From: Vibrio sp. CK2-1
Lineage (GTDB): Bacteria; Pseudomonadota; Gammaproteobacteria; Enterobacterales; Vibrionaceae
Direction: 5' to 3'
Length of the DNA stretch: 64,000 bases
Assembly (NCBI RefSeq): GCF_021726515.1
Contig: NZ_JAKKCJ010000003.1
Location: 1 to 64,000 of the forward strand
In this document: positions 37,531 to 47,595 of the stretch, in pieces
Numbering within the stretch: position 1 is the stretch's first letter
How the letters are laid out: the number at the start of each line of letters is the position of its first letter
Position numbers and translations under genes: made by a program
Notes under the pieces: model-generated
Database searches by the model: none
What the model saw: only the letters and a program-made list of their open reading frames with translations
Told to the model about the DNA's origin: nothing

Positions 37531-38214
37531 TTAACGATGATCCACTCGGCTGGCGATTCGATCACCGACCATTTGAATAATTTGTACCACTACCACTAGT
37601 AACACCACAGTGATGAACATGATGTCCGGCTGATAGCGTTGATAACCATAACGCATCGCCACATCACCTAGGCCACCACCGCCAACGGTTCCCGCCATGG
37701 CTGAATAGCTCACTAAGGTCACTAGGGTGATAGTAACGGTGTTAACAATAGAAGGTAAAGCTTCTGGTAACAATACTTTACGGATAATCTGCATTGGGCT
37801 TGCACCCATAGATTGTGCCGCTTCAATTAGGCCGCTTGGTACTTCAACCAATGCGCTTTCCACTAACCGAGCAATAAAAGGAATCGCGCCCACGGTGAGT
37901 GGAACAATCGCCGCCGTTGTGCCAATAAACTTACCAATTAAAAAGGTCGTAAATGGAATAATGGCAACCATTAACACTAAGAAAGGTACGGAACGACCAA
38001 TATTGACGATGGCACCAAGGATCATATTCACCGTGCGGTTTTCAATTAAGCCGCCTTTTTTAGTGATATGCAGAATCACGCCCATTGGAATACCAATGAT
38101 AAAGCCGATTAAACCGGCAACGCCGACCATGTATAGCGTTTCCCAGGTCGCGCCCCAAATTAGGCGGAAAGTGCGATGATCGTAATACCAATCCATGATT
38201 TGATCATAAAACAT
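37531..38214 (-). CDS. metI: Methionine ABC transporter permease
   Basis: This inner membrane subunit forms the methionine channel as a homodimer. The 227-residue product has five predicted membrane segments and the coupling-helix motif [20 protein letters not shown]. The ATG at 38214 was preferred over a TTG two codons upstream; either overlaps the 3' end of metN (stop at 38204), indicating translational coupling. Confidence 0.96.
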   Translation of the reverse strand: MFYDQIMDWYYDHRTFRLIWGATWETLYMVGVAGLIGFIIGIPMGVILHITKKGGLIENRTVNMILGAIVNIGRSVPFLVLMVAIIPFTTFLIGKFIGTTAAIVPLTVGAIPFIARLVESALVEVPSGLIEAAQSMGASPMQIIRKVLLPEALPSIVNTVTITLVTLVSYSAMAGTVGGGGLGDVAMRYGYQRYQPDIMFITVVLLVVVVQIIQMVGDRIASRVDHR

Positions 38215-39238
38215 AGCCAAGCACCTCGACTTTAATATTGTGGTCTTTTAAGAAAGTAACAGATTGCTCAACAAGTTCTTTTTCACCAAACAGTTCAGCA
38301 ACCATTAAGCCAAAACGAACGCCGCCAGCGTAATCAATATCGGAGTTTAAAATGCTGACATCGACATTAAACTTGCGAGATAGTTGACTGATCACTGGTG
38401 CATCAATCGTTGAGCCAGTAAATTCAAGACGTACTAGAGGAATAGAGCCTTCCACTTGAGTTTCTTGCAAGCGAGCTTTGTAATCTTCCGGAATCGATAA
38501 GTCTAGGGTAGAGCGAATAAACTCTTGCGCTAGCTCTGTCTTAGGATGAGCAAAAATATCACTTACTAGGCCTTGCTCAACTAGGCGACCATCACCAATG
38601 ATGGCCACTTTGTCACAAATATTCTTCACTACATCCATTTCATGAGTAATGATTAAAATCGTCAGATTAAGCTGCTGATTGATGGTTTTCAGCAATTCTA
38701 AAATAGACTTAGTGGTTGCTGGATCAAGCGCACTCGTCGCTTCATCACACAACAGAACTTTAGGTTTTGAGGCTAATGCACGGGCAATCGCGACACGTTG
38801 TTTTTGACCACCACTTAAATTAGCAGGGTAGGTATCACGTTTGTCTGCAAGACCGACTAAATCTAATAGCTCAGTGACACGTTGCTCAATTTCACTGGTA
38901 GGCGTTTGAGCTAGCTCTAAAGGCAGCGCCACATTATCGAAAACCGTACGAGAAGACAGTAGGTTAAAATGTTGGAAAATCATGCCGATATTACGGCGAG
39001 CTTGGCCTAATTCTTTAGAAGAAAGTTTGGTGAGGTCTAAGCCATCAACCAAAACTGAACCAGATGTCGGGGCTTCAAGCATGTTAACGCAACGAATAAG
39101 GGTACTTTTACCTGCGCCGGACGAGCCGATCACACCAAAGATTTCCCCTTGAGGGATATGAAGATTGATGTCTACCAGTGCAGGGATTTCCTTGCTGCCT
39201 TGATAGAACACTTTGTTGACTTGATTAATTTCAATCAT
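38204..39238 (-). CDS. metN: Methionine import ATP-binding protein
   Basis: The ATPase of the MetNIQ transporter, 344 residues as usual. Motifs: Walker [10 protein letters not shown] (about residue 38), Q-loop IFQHFNLL, signature LSGGQKQR (about 141), Walker [14 protein letters not shown]. The C-terminal 90 residues form the NIL domain, which binds methionine and inhibits transport when methionine is plentiful. The operon is expected to be MetJ-repressed, since met boxes lie upstream. Confidence 0.98.
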   Translation of the reverse strand: MIEINQVNKVFYQGSKEIPALVDINLHIPQGEIFGVIGSSGAGKSTLIRCVNMLEAPTSGSVLVDGLDLTKLSSKELGQARRNIGMIFQHFNLLSSRTVFDNVALPLELAQTPTSEIEQRVTELLDLVGLADKRDTYPANLSGGQKQRVAIARALASKPKVLLCDEATSALDPATTKSILELLKTINQQLNLTILIITHEMDVVKNICDKVAIIGDGRLVEQGLVSDIFAHPKTELAQEFIRSTLDLSIPEDYKARLQETQVEGSIPLVRLEFTGSTIDAPVISQLSRKFNVDVSILNSDIDYAGGVRFGLMVAELFGEKELVEQSVTFLKDHNIKVEVLGYVL

Positions 39239-39334
39239 TTAACAACCTGAATTAATAATATGTTCCATATATTCTATTTTCAAAAAAGCCAAACTTTAGT
39301 GAAAACGCGCATTGTGACTGCGATTTAGTAGACG

Positions 39335-39363
39335 ATGCTATGGTTTTCACTACCTCAAGTCAA
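39335..39363 (-). promoter_or_regulatory. Likely promoter of metNIQ
   Basis: On the minus strand TTGACT (39358-39363) is followed after 17 bp by TAGCAT (39335-39340). The met boxes lie directly upstream of the -35 element, and the transcript start would be about 90 bp before metN. Confidence 0.55.
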
Positions 39364-39372
39364 TAGGTATTT

Positions 39373-39388
39373 TTACGTCTAGACGTCT
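39373..39388 (-). promoter_or_regulatory. MetJ operator: tandem met boxes
   Basis: TTACGTCT (39373-39380) and AGACGTCT (39381-39388) are two adjacent 8-bp met boxes; the second is a perfect consensus. MetJ with S-adenosylmethionine binds such tandem boxes. The following 8 bases (AAAAGGTG) are a poor third box. Confidence 0.82.
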
Positions 39389-39522
39389 AAAAGGTGCGAT
39401 TCAGACTATTCTTATTAATCTAATGAAGAACAAAGCAAAGCGTGCAATAATTATTAATTCATATTTTACTGAATACTTTTGTTTTCTATCTGCAAAATCA
39501 GCCTTAAAGAGAGAGTGTTATT

Positions 39523-40080
39523 TTGTCTAAACCTGCCGTTTTTATCGATCGTGATGGTGTCATTAATGTCGACCATGGTTATGTAAGTAAAGTGGATGAT
39601 TTTGAATACATCGACGGTGTGTTTGAGGCAACCAAAGCGCTGAAAGATTTAGGCTACCAACTGGTTCTTGTGACCAATCAATCTGGCATTGCTCGTGGCT
39701 ATTATTCTGAAAAAGAATTTTTGACGCTAACCGAATGGATGGATTGGAACTTCGTTGACCAAGGCGTGGAATTTGATGGTTTGTACTATTGCCCGCATCA
39801 TCCTGAAGGTTCGGTAGAAAAGTACGCTCAAGCGTGTGATTGCCGTAAGCCAGCACCAGGTATGTTTATTTCGGCTCAAGAAGAGCTAGATATTGATATG
39901 TCACGTTCAGTGATGATTGGTGATAAAGCGGATGATATGAAAGCAGCGATTGCTGCTGGTGTGAAAACCAAAATTTTAGTGCGTAGCGGCAAGGAAGTCA
40001 CCGATGAAGCGCAATCACTCGCTGATGTTGTGTTAGATAGTATTAAAGATGCGCCTAAGTATTTGGCAGAAAATATATAA
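39523..40080 (+). CDS. gmhB: D-glycero-beta-D-manno-heptose 1,7-bisphosphate 7-phosphatase
   Basis: GmhB removes the C7 phosphate during ADP-heptose synthesis for the LPS inner core. The 185-residue HAD-family enzyme has the DxD motif (FIDRDGVIN), [10 protein letters not shown], the zinc loop (CPHHPEG...CDCRKP) and GDKADDM. No suitable ATG exists at the N-terminus; the TTG at 39523 with GAGAG nearby gives [11 protein letters not shown], the expected start. Divergent from metN, and metNIQ-gmhB neighbours also occur in E. coli and V. cholerae. Confidence 0.95.
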   Translation: MSKPAVFIDRDGVINVDHGYVSKVDDFEYIDGVFEATKALKDLGYQLVLVTNQSGIARGYYSEKEFLTLTEWMDWNFVDQGVEFDGLYYCPHHPEGSVEKYAQACDCRKPAPGMFISAQEELDIDMSRSVMIGDKADDMKAAIAAGVKTKILVRSGKEVTDEAQSLADVVLDSIKDAPKYLAENI

Positions 40081-40104
40081 GTGATCTACAAGGATGATTA
40101 ATTG

Positions 40105-40131
40105 ATGATGACAGGCTGGATTGGATGCTAG
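40105..40131 (+). CDS. Possible 8-codon leader ORF overlapping yejB
   Basis: AAGGA (40090-40094) precedes an ATGATG at 40105 whose frame encodes MMTGWIGC and stops at TAG 40129-40131. The stop overlaps the start region of yejB (ATGCTAG at 40125-40131), which has no strong ribosome site of its own. Coupled translation is a possible explanation; no proof is in the sequence. Confidence 0.35.
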   Translation: MMTGWIGC

Positions 40132-41153
40132 CGTATATTTTTAGAAGACTCTTACTAGTCATTCCTACCTTTATTGGCATTACTTTGCTGATTTTTACTT
40201 TGACTCGCTTTGTGCCCGGTGGGCCGGTTGAGCGCATGTTGCTTAGCTTACAGATGCAGCAAGGCGAGGTCGCGACATCCAGTAGCGTGACTCATGGCGG
40301 CAATAATGCGTTATCCGATGATCAAATAGCCGAACTTAATGAGTTTTATGGCCTAGATAAGCCTATTCCTCAAGCTTATTGGTTATGGCTGAAAAAGTTG
40401 GTTCAGTTCGATTTAGGTGAATCTACACGCTATTACGAACCTGTTACCGATATGATTGCCGAACGTCTACCGGTTTCATTATTTTATGGTGGAATGACGT
40501 TTTTAATTAGCTACCTTATTTCCATTCCTCTTGGTTACATGAAAGCATTGCGCCATGGCAGTGTGATTGATGCCTCTAGTTCTATTTTTATCTTTGTCGG
40601 TTTTGCGCTGCCCGGTTATGTGATCGGGGTGCTGTTGCTGAGTTTATTTAGCTTTCATTTGGAATGGTTTCCGATGGGCGGTTTTGTCAGTGATGACTTT
40701 GACTATTTCACTCTACCAGAGCAAATTAAAGATTTGCTTTGGCATGCGGTGTTGCCGCTGTTTTGTTATTTGATTGGTGATTTTGCCTTGTTGACCATGA
40801 CCATGAAAAATAACTTAATGGAAAACTTAGCGGCCGATTATGTTCGAACGGCGATTGCGAAAGGCTTGCCATTTAAACTAGCAGTCAGACGCCACGCGCT
40901 ACGTAACAGCTTAATTCCGGTAGCCAGCTCATTTGGTAATTCTCTGATGTTCTTTATGACCGGATCATTTTTGATTGAAGTAATTTTCAATATTAACGGC
41001 ATAGGTTTATTAGGCTATGAATCGATTATGGAGCGAGACTACCCTGTGGTGATGGGACTATTTGCCATTAATGCCTTGATGCTGTTGATTGGCAATATTT
41101 TGTCGGATATCTGCGTGGCCTTGGTTGACCCTCGTATTAAGTTTGGAGCCTGA
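40125..41153 (+). CDS. yejB: Peptide ABC transporter permease YejB-like
   Basis: The 342-residue inner membrane permease has six predicted segments and the N-terminal motif of the family (MLAYIFRRLLLVIPTFIGIT, RFVPGGPVERM). E. coli YejABEF imports oligopeptides and microcin C. The order here is yejB-yejE-yejA followed by two ATPase genes, and the yejE ATG begins one base past the yejB stop. Function is assigned by similarity from memory and by the full transporter set around it. Confidence 0.88.
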   Translation: MLAYIFRRLLLVIPTFIGITLLIFTLTRFVPGGPVERMLLSLQMQQGEVATSSSVTHGGNNALSDDQIAELNEFYGLDKPIPQAYWLWLKKLVQFDLGESTRYYEPVTDMIAERLPVSLFYGGMTFLISYLISIPLGYMKALRHGSVIDASSSIFIFVGFALPGYVIGVLLLSLFSFHLEWFPMGGFVSDDFDYFTLPEQIKDLLWHAVLPLFCYLIGDFALLTMTMKNNLMENLAADYVRTAIAKGLPFKLAVRRHALRNSLIPVASSFGNSLMFFMTGSFLIEVIFNINGIGLLGYESIMERDYPVVMGLFAINALMLLIGNILSDICVALVDPRIKFGA

Positions 41154-41154
41154 T

Positions 41155-42207
41155 ATGAGTTTAGCCTTTATTTCAAACCCGTTAACGCAAAAGAAAATCA
41201 AACGCTTTAAAGCGATCAAACGTGGCTATTGGTCACTGATGATCCTAACGTTTTTATTTGTACTCGCGTTATTAGCGGAGCTGTTGGTGAATAGCCGCGC
41301 CATTGTAGTGAAGTATCAAGACCAATGGTATTTCCCAACTTACGCGGATGTGATTTCCGGTAGTACCTTCGACCTTGGTTATCAGGCTGAAACCAATTAT
41401 CGCCAACTGCAAAAAGTGATAAACGACAAAGATCCCCAAGGCTTGGTGATTATGCCGCTGGTACCTTGGAATCCTTATGAACAAGATTTTGATAGCGACT
41501 TTCCTCCCGCAGCGCCAAGCATGGCAAGCAAACACTATTTAGGAACCGATACCATAGGACGAGATATTCTCGCTCGTCTGCTATATGGCTTTAGGATTGC
41601 CATGGGCTTTGCGCTGCTAACCATGGCGATTTCGTATGCGATTGGTGTAACCGTTGGTTGTGTGATGGGATTTTGGGGCGGTAAGTTTGACCTTTTCTTT
41701 CAGCGGTTTATCGAAATTTGGTCAATGGTGCCGTTTTTATATGTGATTATGATCTTAGTCTCCATTATGCAACCTAGTTTTATGCTATTTACCTTTATCA
41801 ATGTATTGTTTGGTTGGATGGGCATGACTTGGTACATGCGAACCATGACCTATAAAGAAAAGGCGCGGGAATATACGTTGGCTGCGAAAGCATTAGGTGC
41901 ATCAAATTGGCGAATTTTATTTCATCATATTTTGCCCAATACTATGGTGATGATAGTCACGCTGGCGCCTTTTACCATTGTCGCCAATATCACAGCGTTA
42001 ACCGCATTAGATTACCTAGGATTAGGCTTGATGCCACCGACACCGAGTTGGGGGGAATTGTTGCAGCAAGGCAAGTCTAATCTCGATGCACCTTGGATTG
42101 CAATTTCTGTGGTGACGGCAATTGTATCCGTATTGATTATGGTGACATTTATTGGTGAAGCCATTCGTGAAGCCTTTGATCCCAAGCGCTTTACCAAATA
42201 TGTTTAA
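41155..42207 (+). CDS. yejE: Peptide ABC transporter permease YejE-like
   Basis: From the ATG at 41155 the protein has 350 residues. It shows an N-terminal membrane segment, a long periplasmic region typical of YejE (YQDQWYFPTYADVISGSTF, YLGTDTIGRDILARLLYG), then the permease core with the coupling motif EYTLAAKALGASNWRILFHH and LDYLGLGLMPPTPSWGELL. The ATG one base past yejB gives tight coupling. Earlier in-frame starts lie within yejB and are unlikely. Confidence 0.88.
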   Translation: MSLAFISNPLTQKKIKRFKAIKRGYWSLMILTFLFVLALLAELLVNSRAIVVKYQDQWYFPTYADVISGSTFDLGYQAETNYRQLQKVINDKDPQGLVIMPLVPWNPYEQDFDSDFPPAAPSMASKHYLGTDTIGRDILARLLYGFRIAMGFALLTMAISYAIGVTVGCVMGFWGGKFDLFFQRFIEIWSMVPFLYVIMILVSIMQPSFMLFTFINVLFGWMGMTWYMRTMTYKEKAREYTLAAKALGASNWRILFHHILPNTMVMIVTLAPFTIVANITALTALDYLGLGLMPPTPSWGELLQQGKSNLDAPWIAISVVTAIVSVLIMVTFIGEAIREAFDPKRFTKYV

Positions 42208-42234
42208 AATAGAATAAACGTTTAAGGAAAAACA

Positions 42235-44082
42235 ATGATAAAACCGACTAAATTACGCTCATTATGGTTGTGTGGAATATCATTAACTGTGGCGTTTTCC
42301 AGTAGTTTCGCTCATGCCGCGCAATTGCCAGACAACTTAGATTGGCAGACCAATAATAACGATCCTATTTTTGCCTCACCCGAAGCTAAGTTTGGTGGTA
42401 TTTATCACACCTACATGGCGAGCTTTCCTCAAACTTTCCGTACTGTCGGCCCTGATGCCAATGGCACTTTTGCTTCTTGGACTCGTTCCACCATGGCGCT
42501 GCTAGATAGGCACCCTAATACTGATAATTGGCTACCATCGATTGCCACTTCTTGGGCATTTTCCGATGATCATAAAACGGTCTATTTCAAGCTTGATCCC
42601 AAAGCGAAATGGAGCGATGGCAAACCGGTTACCGCCAAAGACTTCACCTTTATTCTGCAAATGATGCGCTCGAAAGACATCGTCGCGCCTTGGTACAACG
42701 ACTTTTACACCAATGAAGTCAGTGATGTGATTGCCTATGATGATCACACTATCGCAGTAGTTTCTGGTAAACCAAGAAATCCCGATGAGCTGATGGATTA
42801 TGTCAATTTATCACCAATTCCTGCCCACTTTTACGCTAACCCTCGTAAAGATGAAAATGGCGATGGCATTGCAGATGATTTTGTTCGTCGTTATAACTTT
42901 AAGCCAGAGCCAACTGTTGGCCCGTATTACATTGATGATATTGATAAAGGCAAAGCGGTTAGTTTTAAGCATGTGAAAGACTGGTGGGGCTACAGCAATA
43001 AGTACTATCAACATCGTTTTAACGTTGAAAAAATCAGTATCAAAGTGATTCGAGATCCGGATATTGCGTTTAAGTATTTTGAAAAAGGTCAGCTAGACTC
43101 ATTTGCTTTGGTGCGTCCGACTCTTTGGCATGATAAAGCGGTCGGTGAAAACTATGATAAAGGTTATATCCATAAAGCGTGGGCATTTAACCAAGCACCA
43201 GTAGGGGCGGGAGGCATTTGGTTGAATACCGCGATGCCAATGCTAGATGATATAAATGTGCGTCAGGGTTTAATGCATGCGATGGATTATGACGGCATGT
43301 TGGATAAAATTCTGCGTAACGATTATGTTCGTAAAAGTAACCCAATGGGCAGCGGGCATGGAGACTATGACCAGTCGGATATTAGCGCGCCTAAATTTGA
43401 TCCTAAATTAGCGGCTTCGTTCTTTGAAAAAGCCGGCTTTACTCAAATTGGGCCAGATGGCATCCGCCAAAATGATAAAGGTCAGCGACTTAGCTTTGCT
43501 GTGACCTACGCGACGCCGGCACATACTCCACGCATTGCGTATTTACGTGAGCAAGCCAAATTGGCTGGTTTAGATTTAACGCTTAATCTGATCGATGGTT
43601 CCAGCATGTTTAAGTATGTGCTGGAGAAAAAACATCAATTGTCATTTCATGATATGTCAGCCTCACGTATTCCGGTGTACTGGCAGTATTTCTCCTCTGA
43701 ATTTGCCAATAAACCGCAAAATAATAACTTCACCAACTACAGTTCACCTGAATTGGATAAGTTAATTGAGTCTTATCGCAATGAATTTGATTTAACCAAT
43801 AAGCATCAACTATCTCGTCAAATCCAAGAGAAAGTGTATGAGGCTAAAGTGGTGATCCCTGGCTACAGCGTTCCTTATGCGCGTGAGGGGTATTGGCGTT
43901 GGATGAAGCTACCAAAAGAAATGGCGACGAAACAAACGGAAGCGTTATTTTATCCTTCAGGTTTTGTTGGCAGTTTAGGTACTTTCTGGATCGATCAAGA
44001 CGCGAAAAAAGAAACCAAAGACGCGATGGATTCAGGTAAAGCGTTTGAGCCAGTGACTATTGTCGATGAGAAGTATAGATAG
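42235..44082 (+). CDS. yejA: Peptide ABC transporter substrate-binding protein YejA-like
   Basis: The 615-residue periplasmic protein has a signal peptide ending AHAAQLP, then the family 5 solute-binding pattern (PEAKFGGIYHTYMASFPQTF, LDPKAKWSDGKPVTAKDFTF). Length is close to E. coli YejA (604). It captures peptides for YejB/YejE. AAGGA lies upstream. It is followed after 182 bp, holding repeat sequence, by the two ATPase genes. Confidence 0.9.
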   Translation: MIKPTKLRSLWLCGISLTVAFSSSFAHAAQLPDNLDWQTNNNDPIFASPEAKFGGIYHTYMASFPQTFRTVGPDANGTFASWTRSTMALLDRHPNTDNWLPSIATSWAFSDDHKTVYFKLDPKAKWSDGKPVTAKDFTFILQMMRSKDIVAPWYNDFYTNEVSDVIAYDDHTIAVVSGKPRNPDELMDYVNLSPIPAHFYANPRKDENGDGIADDFVRRYNFKPEPTVGPYYIDDIDKGKAVSFKHVKDWWGYSNKYYQHRFNVEKISIKVIRDPDIAFKYFEKGQLDSFALVRPTLWHDKAVGENYDKGYIHKAWAFNQAPVGAGGIWLNTAMPMLDDINVRQGLMHAMDYDGMLDKILRNDYVRKSNPMGSGHGDYDQSDISAPKFDPKLAASFFEKAGFTQIGPDGIRQNDKGQRLSFAVTYATPAHTPRIAYLREQAKLAGLDLTLNLIDGSSMFKYVLEKKHQLSFHDMSASRIPVYWQYFSSEFANKPQNNNFTNYSSPELDKLIESYRNEFDLTNKHQLSRQIQEKVYEAKVVIPGYSVPYAREGYWRWMKLPKEMATKQTEALFYPSGFVGSLGTFWIDQDAKKETKDAMDSGKAFEPVTIVDEKYR

Positions 44083-44107
44083 ATAAGAGAGCGCTGGGAT
44101 TCTAGTT

Positions 44108-44236
44108 GTATACCCTAGATAACCGAAGGTGGTTTCGTAACTCGAATCTCGGGCGTTTCACTTCTCGTTTATCGATAAGTTGCTTGGATATTATCTTTTT
44201 CTAGTAACGATTAGCGAAGCGGTCGAGCGACGAGAA
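44108..44236. repeat. Repeat cluster: solo TATAC end and CTCG-type element
   Basis: The gap after yejA holds GTATACCCTAGATAACCGAA (44108-44127), an end of the TATAC-type repeat. Next is a CTCG-type element from about 44131 (CTCGGGCGTTTCACTTCTCG) whose right arm near 44200-44233 (CGATTAGCGAAGCGG) is partly complementary. It separates yejA from the ATPase genes in an otherwise tight operon. Confidence 0.6.
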
Positions 44237-44264
44237 CCGAACAAAGTTTAATAATGGATGCCAA

Positions 44265-45293
44265 ATGACACGAAAGCCTGTTTTAACCATTACCGATTTA
44301 TGCACTGAATTTGTAACCGATAATGGTCAAGTTCGTGTGCTTGATGGTGTGACTTTCCATGTGCCAAAAGGAAAAACCATCGGCCTAGTCGGAGAGTCTG
44401 GTTGCGGTAAAAGCGTCACGGCAATGTCGATTATGGGGTTACTACCTAAACCTTTTGGCCAGGTGGTGTCGGGAAGTATTGAATACGCTCATCAAGACAA
44501 GGTTGATGACTTAGCTAAATTACCCGCTGAACAAATGTATCAAATGCGTGGTAATGCGATTTCAATGATATTTCAAGATCCTATGACGGCGCTGAATCCT
44601 GTTCATACTATTGGTAAGCAATTGATGGAAGTCTATCAATTACATCAACCTACATTGAAGAAAAAACAGCGCTATCAATTGTCACTCGAAATGCTAGAAA
44701 AAGTTGGTATCCCTTCCCCCAAACAGCGGATGTTGGAATTTCCACATCAATTATCTGGCGGGATGCGTCAGCGTGTGATGATTGCGATTGCCTTAGCGTG
44801 TAAACCAGACGTGTTGATTTGTGATGAACCCACTACAGCGCTCGATGTGACAGTACAGGCGCAAATTTTAGACTTGATGAAATCACTGCAACAAGAAACA
44901 GGCATGTCGATTATCTTCATCACTCATGACTTGGGAGTGGTTGCCGAAATTTGCGACCAAGTGGTAGTGATGTATGCTGGAAAAGTCGTCGAGCAAGCTG
45001 ATGTGTTTGAATTGTTCGATTACCCAAGTCATCCATACACTAAAGGGCTACTGGCTTCTATGCCGAATAGTCTGTCGATTCCAAAAGCCATTTTGCCGAC
45101 CATTGAAGGCTCGGTGCCTAATCTCAATAACATGCCTGAGGGGTGTCGTTTCGCCTCACGTTGTCCTTATCAACAAGAGAAATGCTTGCAACACGATCCT
45201 GTTTTAGAAATGAAAAATGCTGAACACCAAATTAGCTGCCACTTCTGGTCTGATTTACGCATCAAAGATAAGCGTCAGGAGTCAGTAATATGA
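44265..45293 (+). CDS. Oligopeptide ABC transporter ATP-binding protein (first ATPase)
   Basis: The 342-residue OppD/DppD-type ATPase has Walker [10 protein letters not shown]-loop [12 protein letters not shown], signature LSGGMRQR and Walker [14 protein letters not shown], plus the C-terminal oligopeptide domain with Cys-rich [14 protein letters not shown] (an iron-sulfur-like motif). It overlaps the next gene by 4 bp (ATGA). In E. coli one fused YejF (529 residues) does this work; here it is two separate genes. Same operon as yejB-yejE-yejA. Confidence 0.9.
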   Translation: MTRKPVLTITDLCTEFVTDNGQVRVLDGVTFHVPKGKTIGLVGESGCGKSVTAMSIMGLLPKPFGQVVSGSIEYAHQDKVDDLAKLPAEQMYQMRGNAISMIFQDPMTALNPVHTIGKQLMEVYQLHQPTLKKKQRYQLSLEMLEKVGIPSPKQRMLEFPHQLSGGMRQRVMIAIALACKPDVLICDEPTTALDVTVQAQILDLMKSLQQETGMSIIFITHDLGVVAEICDQVVVMYAGKVVEQADVFELFDYPSHPYTKGLLASMPNSLSIPKAILPTIEGSVPNLNNMPEGCRFASRCPYQQEKCLQHDPVLEMKNAEHQISCHFWSDLRIKDKRQESVI

Positions 45294-46285
45294 GTGAGTT
45301 AGTTAGGATTAAAAACCTTAAGCAGTATTTTCATTCAGCAAAAGGCTTGCTGAAAAAAGGCTATACCGTTCATGCGGTCGATGATGTTTCTCTAGTGGTC
45401 AATAAAGGTGAAACCTTAGGCATAGTTGGTGAGTCAGGTTGCGGAAAAAGTACTTTAGGCCGTAGTTTGTTGCGCTTATATGAACCGACTAGTGGGCAAA
45501 TTTTGTTTGAAGGGCAAGATATTTGTCAGCTTGATAACAAGGCGATGCGTTCTTTGCGCCAAGAAATGCAGATGGTGTTTCAAGATCCTACGGAATCATT
45601 AAACCCTCGCCATACTGTAGGGATGATTTTGCAAGAGCCATTTGTGATCCATAAGTTGGGTAGTGAAGCAGAAAGAAAGAAATGGGTATCAGAGTTGCTG
45701 GTAAAAGTAGGTTTAACGCCAGATGCGGCAGAACGTTACCCTCATGAATTTTCTGGTGGGCAGAAACAACGGATTGGCATTGCACGCGCGATTGCATTAA
45801 AGCCGAAGCTAGTAGTGTGTGATGAGTCGGTGTCTGCATTAGATGTTTCAGTTCAAGCGCAAATACTTAATCTGCTGCTTGAGTTGCAAAAAGAAATGGA
45901 TTTGACGTTAATTTTTATCGCTCATGATTTATCGGTAATTCGTCATATTTCCGATAAAATTGCTGTGATGTACCTAGGTCAAATTGTCGAATATGGCGAG
46001 GCGCAGCAGGTTTATCAGCATCCGAAACATCCATATACTCAATCTTTATTATCGGCTATTCCCATAACTCACCCTAAATACAGAAATGCCAAACTTAGGC
46101 TGGAAGAGCAAGGCATTGGTGAGCGAATTTTATTAAAAGGAGACATTCCATCACCGATTGATAGGCCCCAAGGGTGTCGCTTTGCTTCACGTTGCCCTAA
46201 AGTCATGTCAAAATGTCAGCAACAACCTGTTTTGATGGAAGATAAAAATTCACATCATTCTGTTTCGTGCTTTTTATATAATTAA
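45290..46285 (+). CDS. Oligopeptide ABC transporter ATP-binding protein (second ATPase)
   Basis: The 331-residue OppF/DppF-type ATPase has Walker [11 protein letters not shown]-loop [15 protein letters not shown], signature FSGGQKQR and Walker [13 protein letters not shown], then [14 protein letters not shown]. It pairs with the upstream ATPase to energise the Yej-type permeases. The 4-bp ATGA overlap shows coupled translation. Confidence 0.9.
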   Translation: MSELVRIKNLKQYFHSAKGLLKKGYTVHAVDDVSLVVNKGETLGIVGESGCGKSTLGRSLLRLYEPTSGQILFEGQDICQLDNKAMRSLRQEMQMVFQDPTESLNPRHTVGMILQEPFVIHKLGSEAERKKWVSELLVKVGLTPDAAERYPHEFSGGQKQRIGIARAIALKPKLVVCDESVSALDVSVQAQILNLLLELQKEMDLTLIFIAHDLSVIRHISDKIAVMYLGQIVEYGEAQQVYQHPKHPYTQSLLSAIPITHPKYRNAKLRLEEQGIGERILLKGDIPSPIDRPQGCRFASRCPKVMSKCQQQPVLMEDKNSHHSVSCFLYN

Positions 46286-46299
46286 TTGGATGGTGATTT

Positions 46300-46698
46300 A
46301 TGACATGCAGTAAGTCGTTTTTATTTACAGTGCTTTCAATTGCATTACTGTCAGGCTGTACTACGGTTGAAGAGCAACCAAGTTCAGATAATATTGCGAC
46401 GACTACTTCAGTCGATGGCGTTAAAGTGACGAGTGTTGCTTATAAATGTCGAATTGATCAGTCGGAAAGTGAGTCGCAAGGGAAGTTTGAAAAACCTTTC
46501 TTAATTGAATACTCCGGTCAAGAGCAAGCAATGTTGGTTGAGCATTCGGGGTCTTATCCACTTGTTCGTGTGGAGTCGGCATCGGGCAGCAAATATGCTT
46601 CGGTAGATGGCATGCAAACATTTTGGGAAAAAGGGGATAGAGCCACCATTACTTTAAATCATGAAACCTTCACCGATTGCTTTCAAGTTAAAGAATAA
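46300..46698 (+). CDS. MliC-like lysozyme-inhibitor lipoprotein
   Basis: The 132-residue lipoprotein has lipobox LSGC (Cys20) and a domain with YKC near residue 48, SASGSKYASVDGMQTFWEKG and DC near the end. SASGxxY and FWxKGDxA are hallmarks of the MliC family, which inhibits C-type lysozymes in the periplasm or outer membrane; the Ser and Lys of these motifs are the inhibitory contacts. It lies 14 bp after the ATPase gene and before the operon terminator. Confidence 0.8.
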   Translation: MTCSKSFLFTVLSIALLSGCTTVEEQPSSDNIATTTSVDGVKVTSVAYKCRIDQSESESQGKFEKPFLIEYSGQEQAMLVEHSGSYPLVRVESASGSKYASVDGMQTFWEKGDRATITLNHETFTDCFQVKE

Positions 46699-46720
46699 AA
46701 GCGCTTAAAGCTACAATACA

Positions 46721-46746
46721 AAAAAGGGCCGTTGAGCCCTTTTTTG
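46721..46746 (+). terminator. Terminator of the peptide transporter operon
   Basis: AAAAAGGGC (46721-46729) pairs with GCCCTTTTT (46736-46744), then T. Confidence 0.85.
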
Positions 46747-46783
46747 TCATTATGACTTAAGTACATCTATTACTGACATCTAA

Positions 46784-47410
46784 CTATTGCTGGTATCTAA
46801 CGGTGTAGCGAGTTGGCTTATGGTTCATGGTTAATGTGATGTTTAATACAATTGCGCCGAGTACCGAAAGGGCAATCGTCCAAGTTGATACAAAAAACAG
46901 TGATGCAATAACAATACTGCAATCGAGTAGCATTTGAGTTTTACCAACGGAAATTCCCGTCTTATCTTGGATTAATAAACACATCACATTAAAGCCACCT
47001 AAGCTTGAGCGATGGCGAAATAAAATCAGCATGCCAATACCTATTAATAACCCACCGGCTATCGCGCTAAAAACCTCATTTATCTTACTTAGAACGATAA
47101 CGTTGTGTAGTTGGTCGGCAAAAACTGCGACTAATGCACCACAGATCAGGCTATTCACCGCAAAGGCTTTGCCAAAGCGTAGCCAAGCTAAGGCATAGAA
47201 GGGTAGGTTAATAAAAAAATACAAAGTTCCGAAAGATAAAGTGGAAAGTTGGCTGAGTAATAGTGCCAATCCGGCTGTGCCGCCAGTGATGAGTTGTGCC
47301 GAAGATAAGAAAAATACCCCTAATGCGACTAAAAAACTGCCGACTAGTAGTGCAATTCCATCTTCTCGTTTTGTGTGTTTTTCCATCATTGAAATAATCT
47401 TCTTGTCCAT
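46784..47410 (-). CDS. YitT-family membrane protein
   Basis: From the ATG at 47410 (MDKKIIS) the product has 208 residues with five or six membrane segments (IALLVGSFLVALGVFFL at the N-terminus, TGGTAGLALLLSQLSTLSFG next). The pattern, including FNVMCLLIQDKTGISVGKTQ, resembles the YitT/DUF161 family, whose role is not established. The usual C-terminal DUF2179 domain is absent. An ATG seven codons upstream is possible. Confidence 0.8.
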   Translation of the reverse strand: MDKKIISMMEKHTKREDGIALLVGSFLVALGVFFLSSAQLITGGTAGLALLLSQLSTLSFGTLYFFINLPFYALAWLRFGKAFAVNSLICGALVAVFADQLHNVIVLSKINEVFSAIAGGLLIGIGMLILFRHRSSLGGFNVMCLLIQDKTGISVGKTQMLLDCSIVIASLFFVSTWTIALSVLGAIVLNITLTMNHKPTRYTVRYQQ

Positions 47411-47595
47411 AATTAGCAAAATTCTAATCAATGAATTGTGATTATGGTACTTTTGTTAGAAAATCATGGTTAACGAGTTGTATTTTAATGTTTACGTAAA
47501 TGTAAACTTATTATGTGGTCTGTACACTATGTAATAAAAATGGTGGTAATCTGTTCACTATGACTTTTCTTCAACCTAATTGTTAAGTTTTTGCA

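Noticed and set aside
37727..38179. 150-residue ORF antisense to metI
   Set aside because: A shadow frame of the hydrophobic metI gene; composition reflects the complementary codons.
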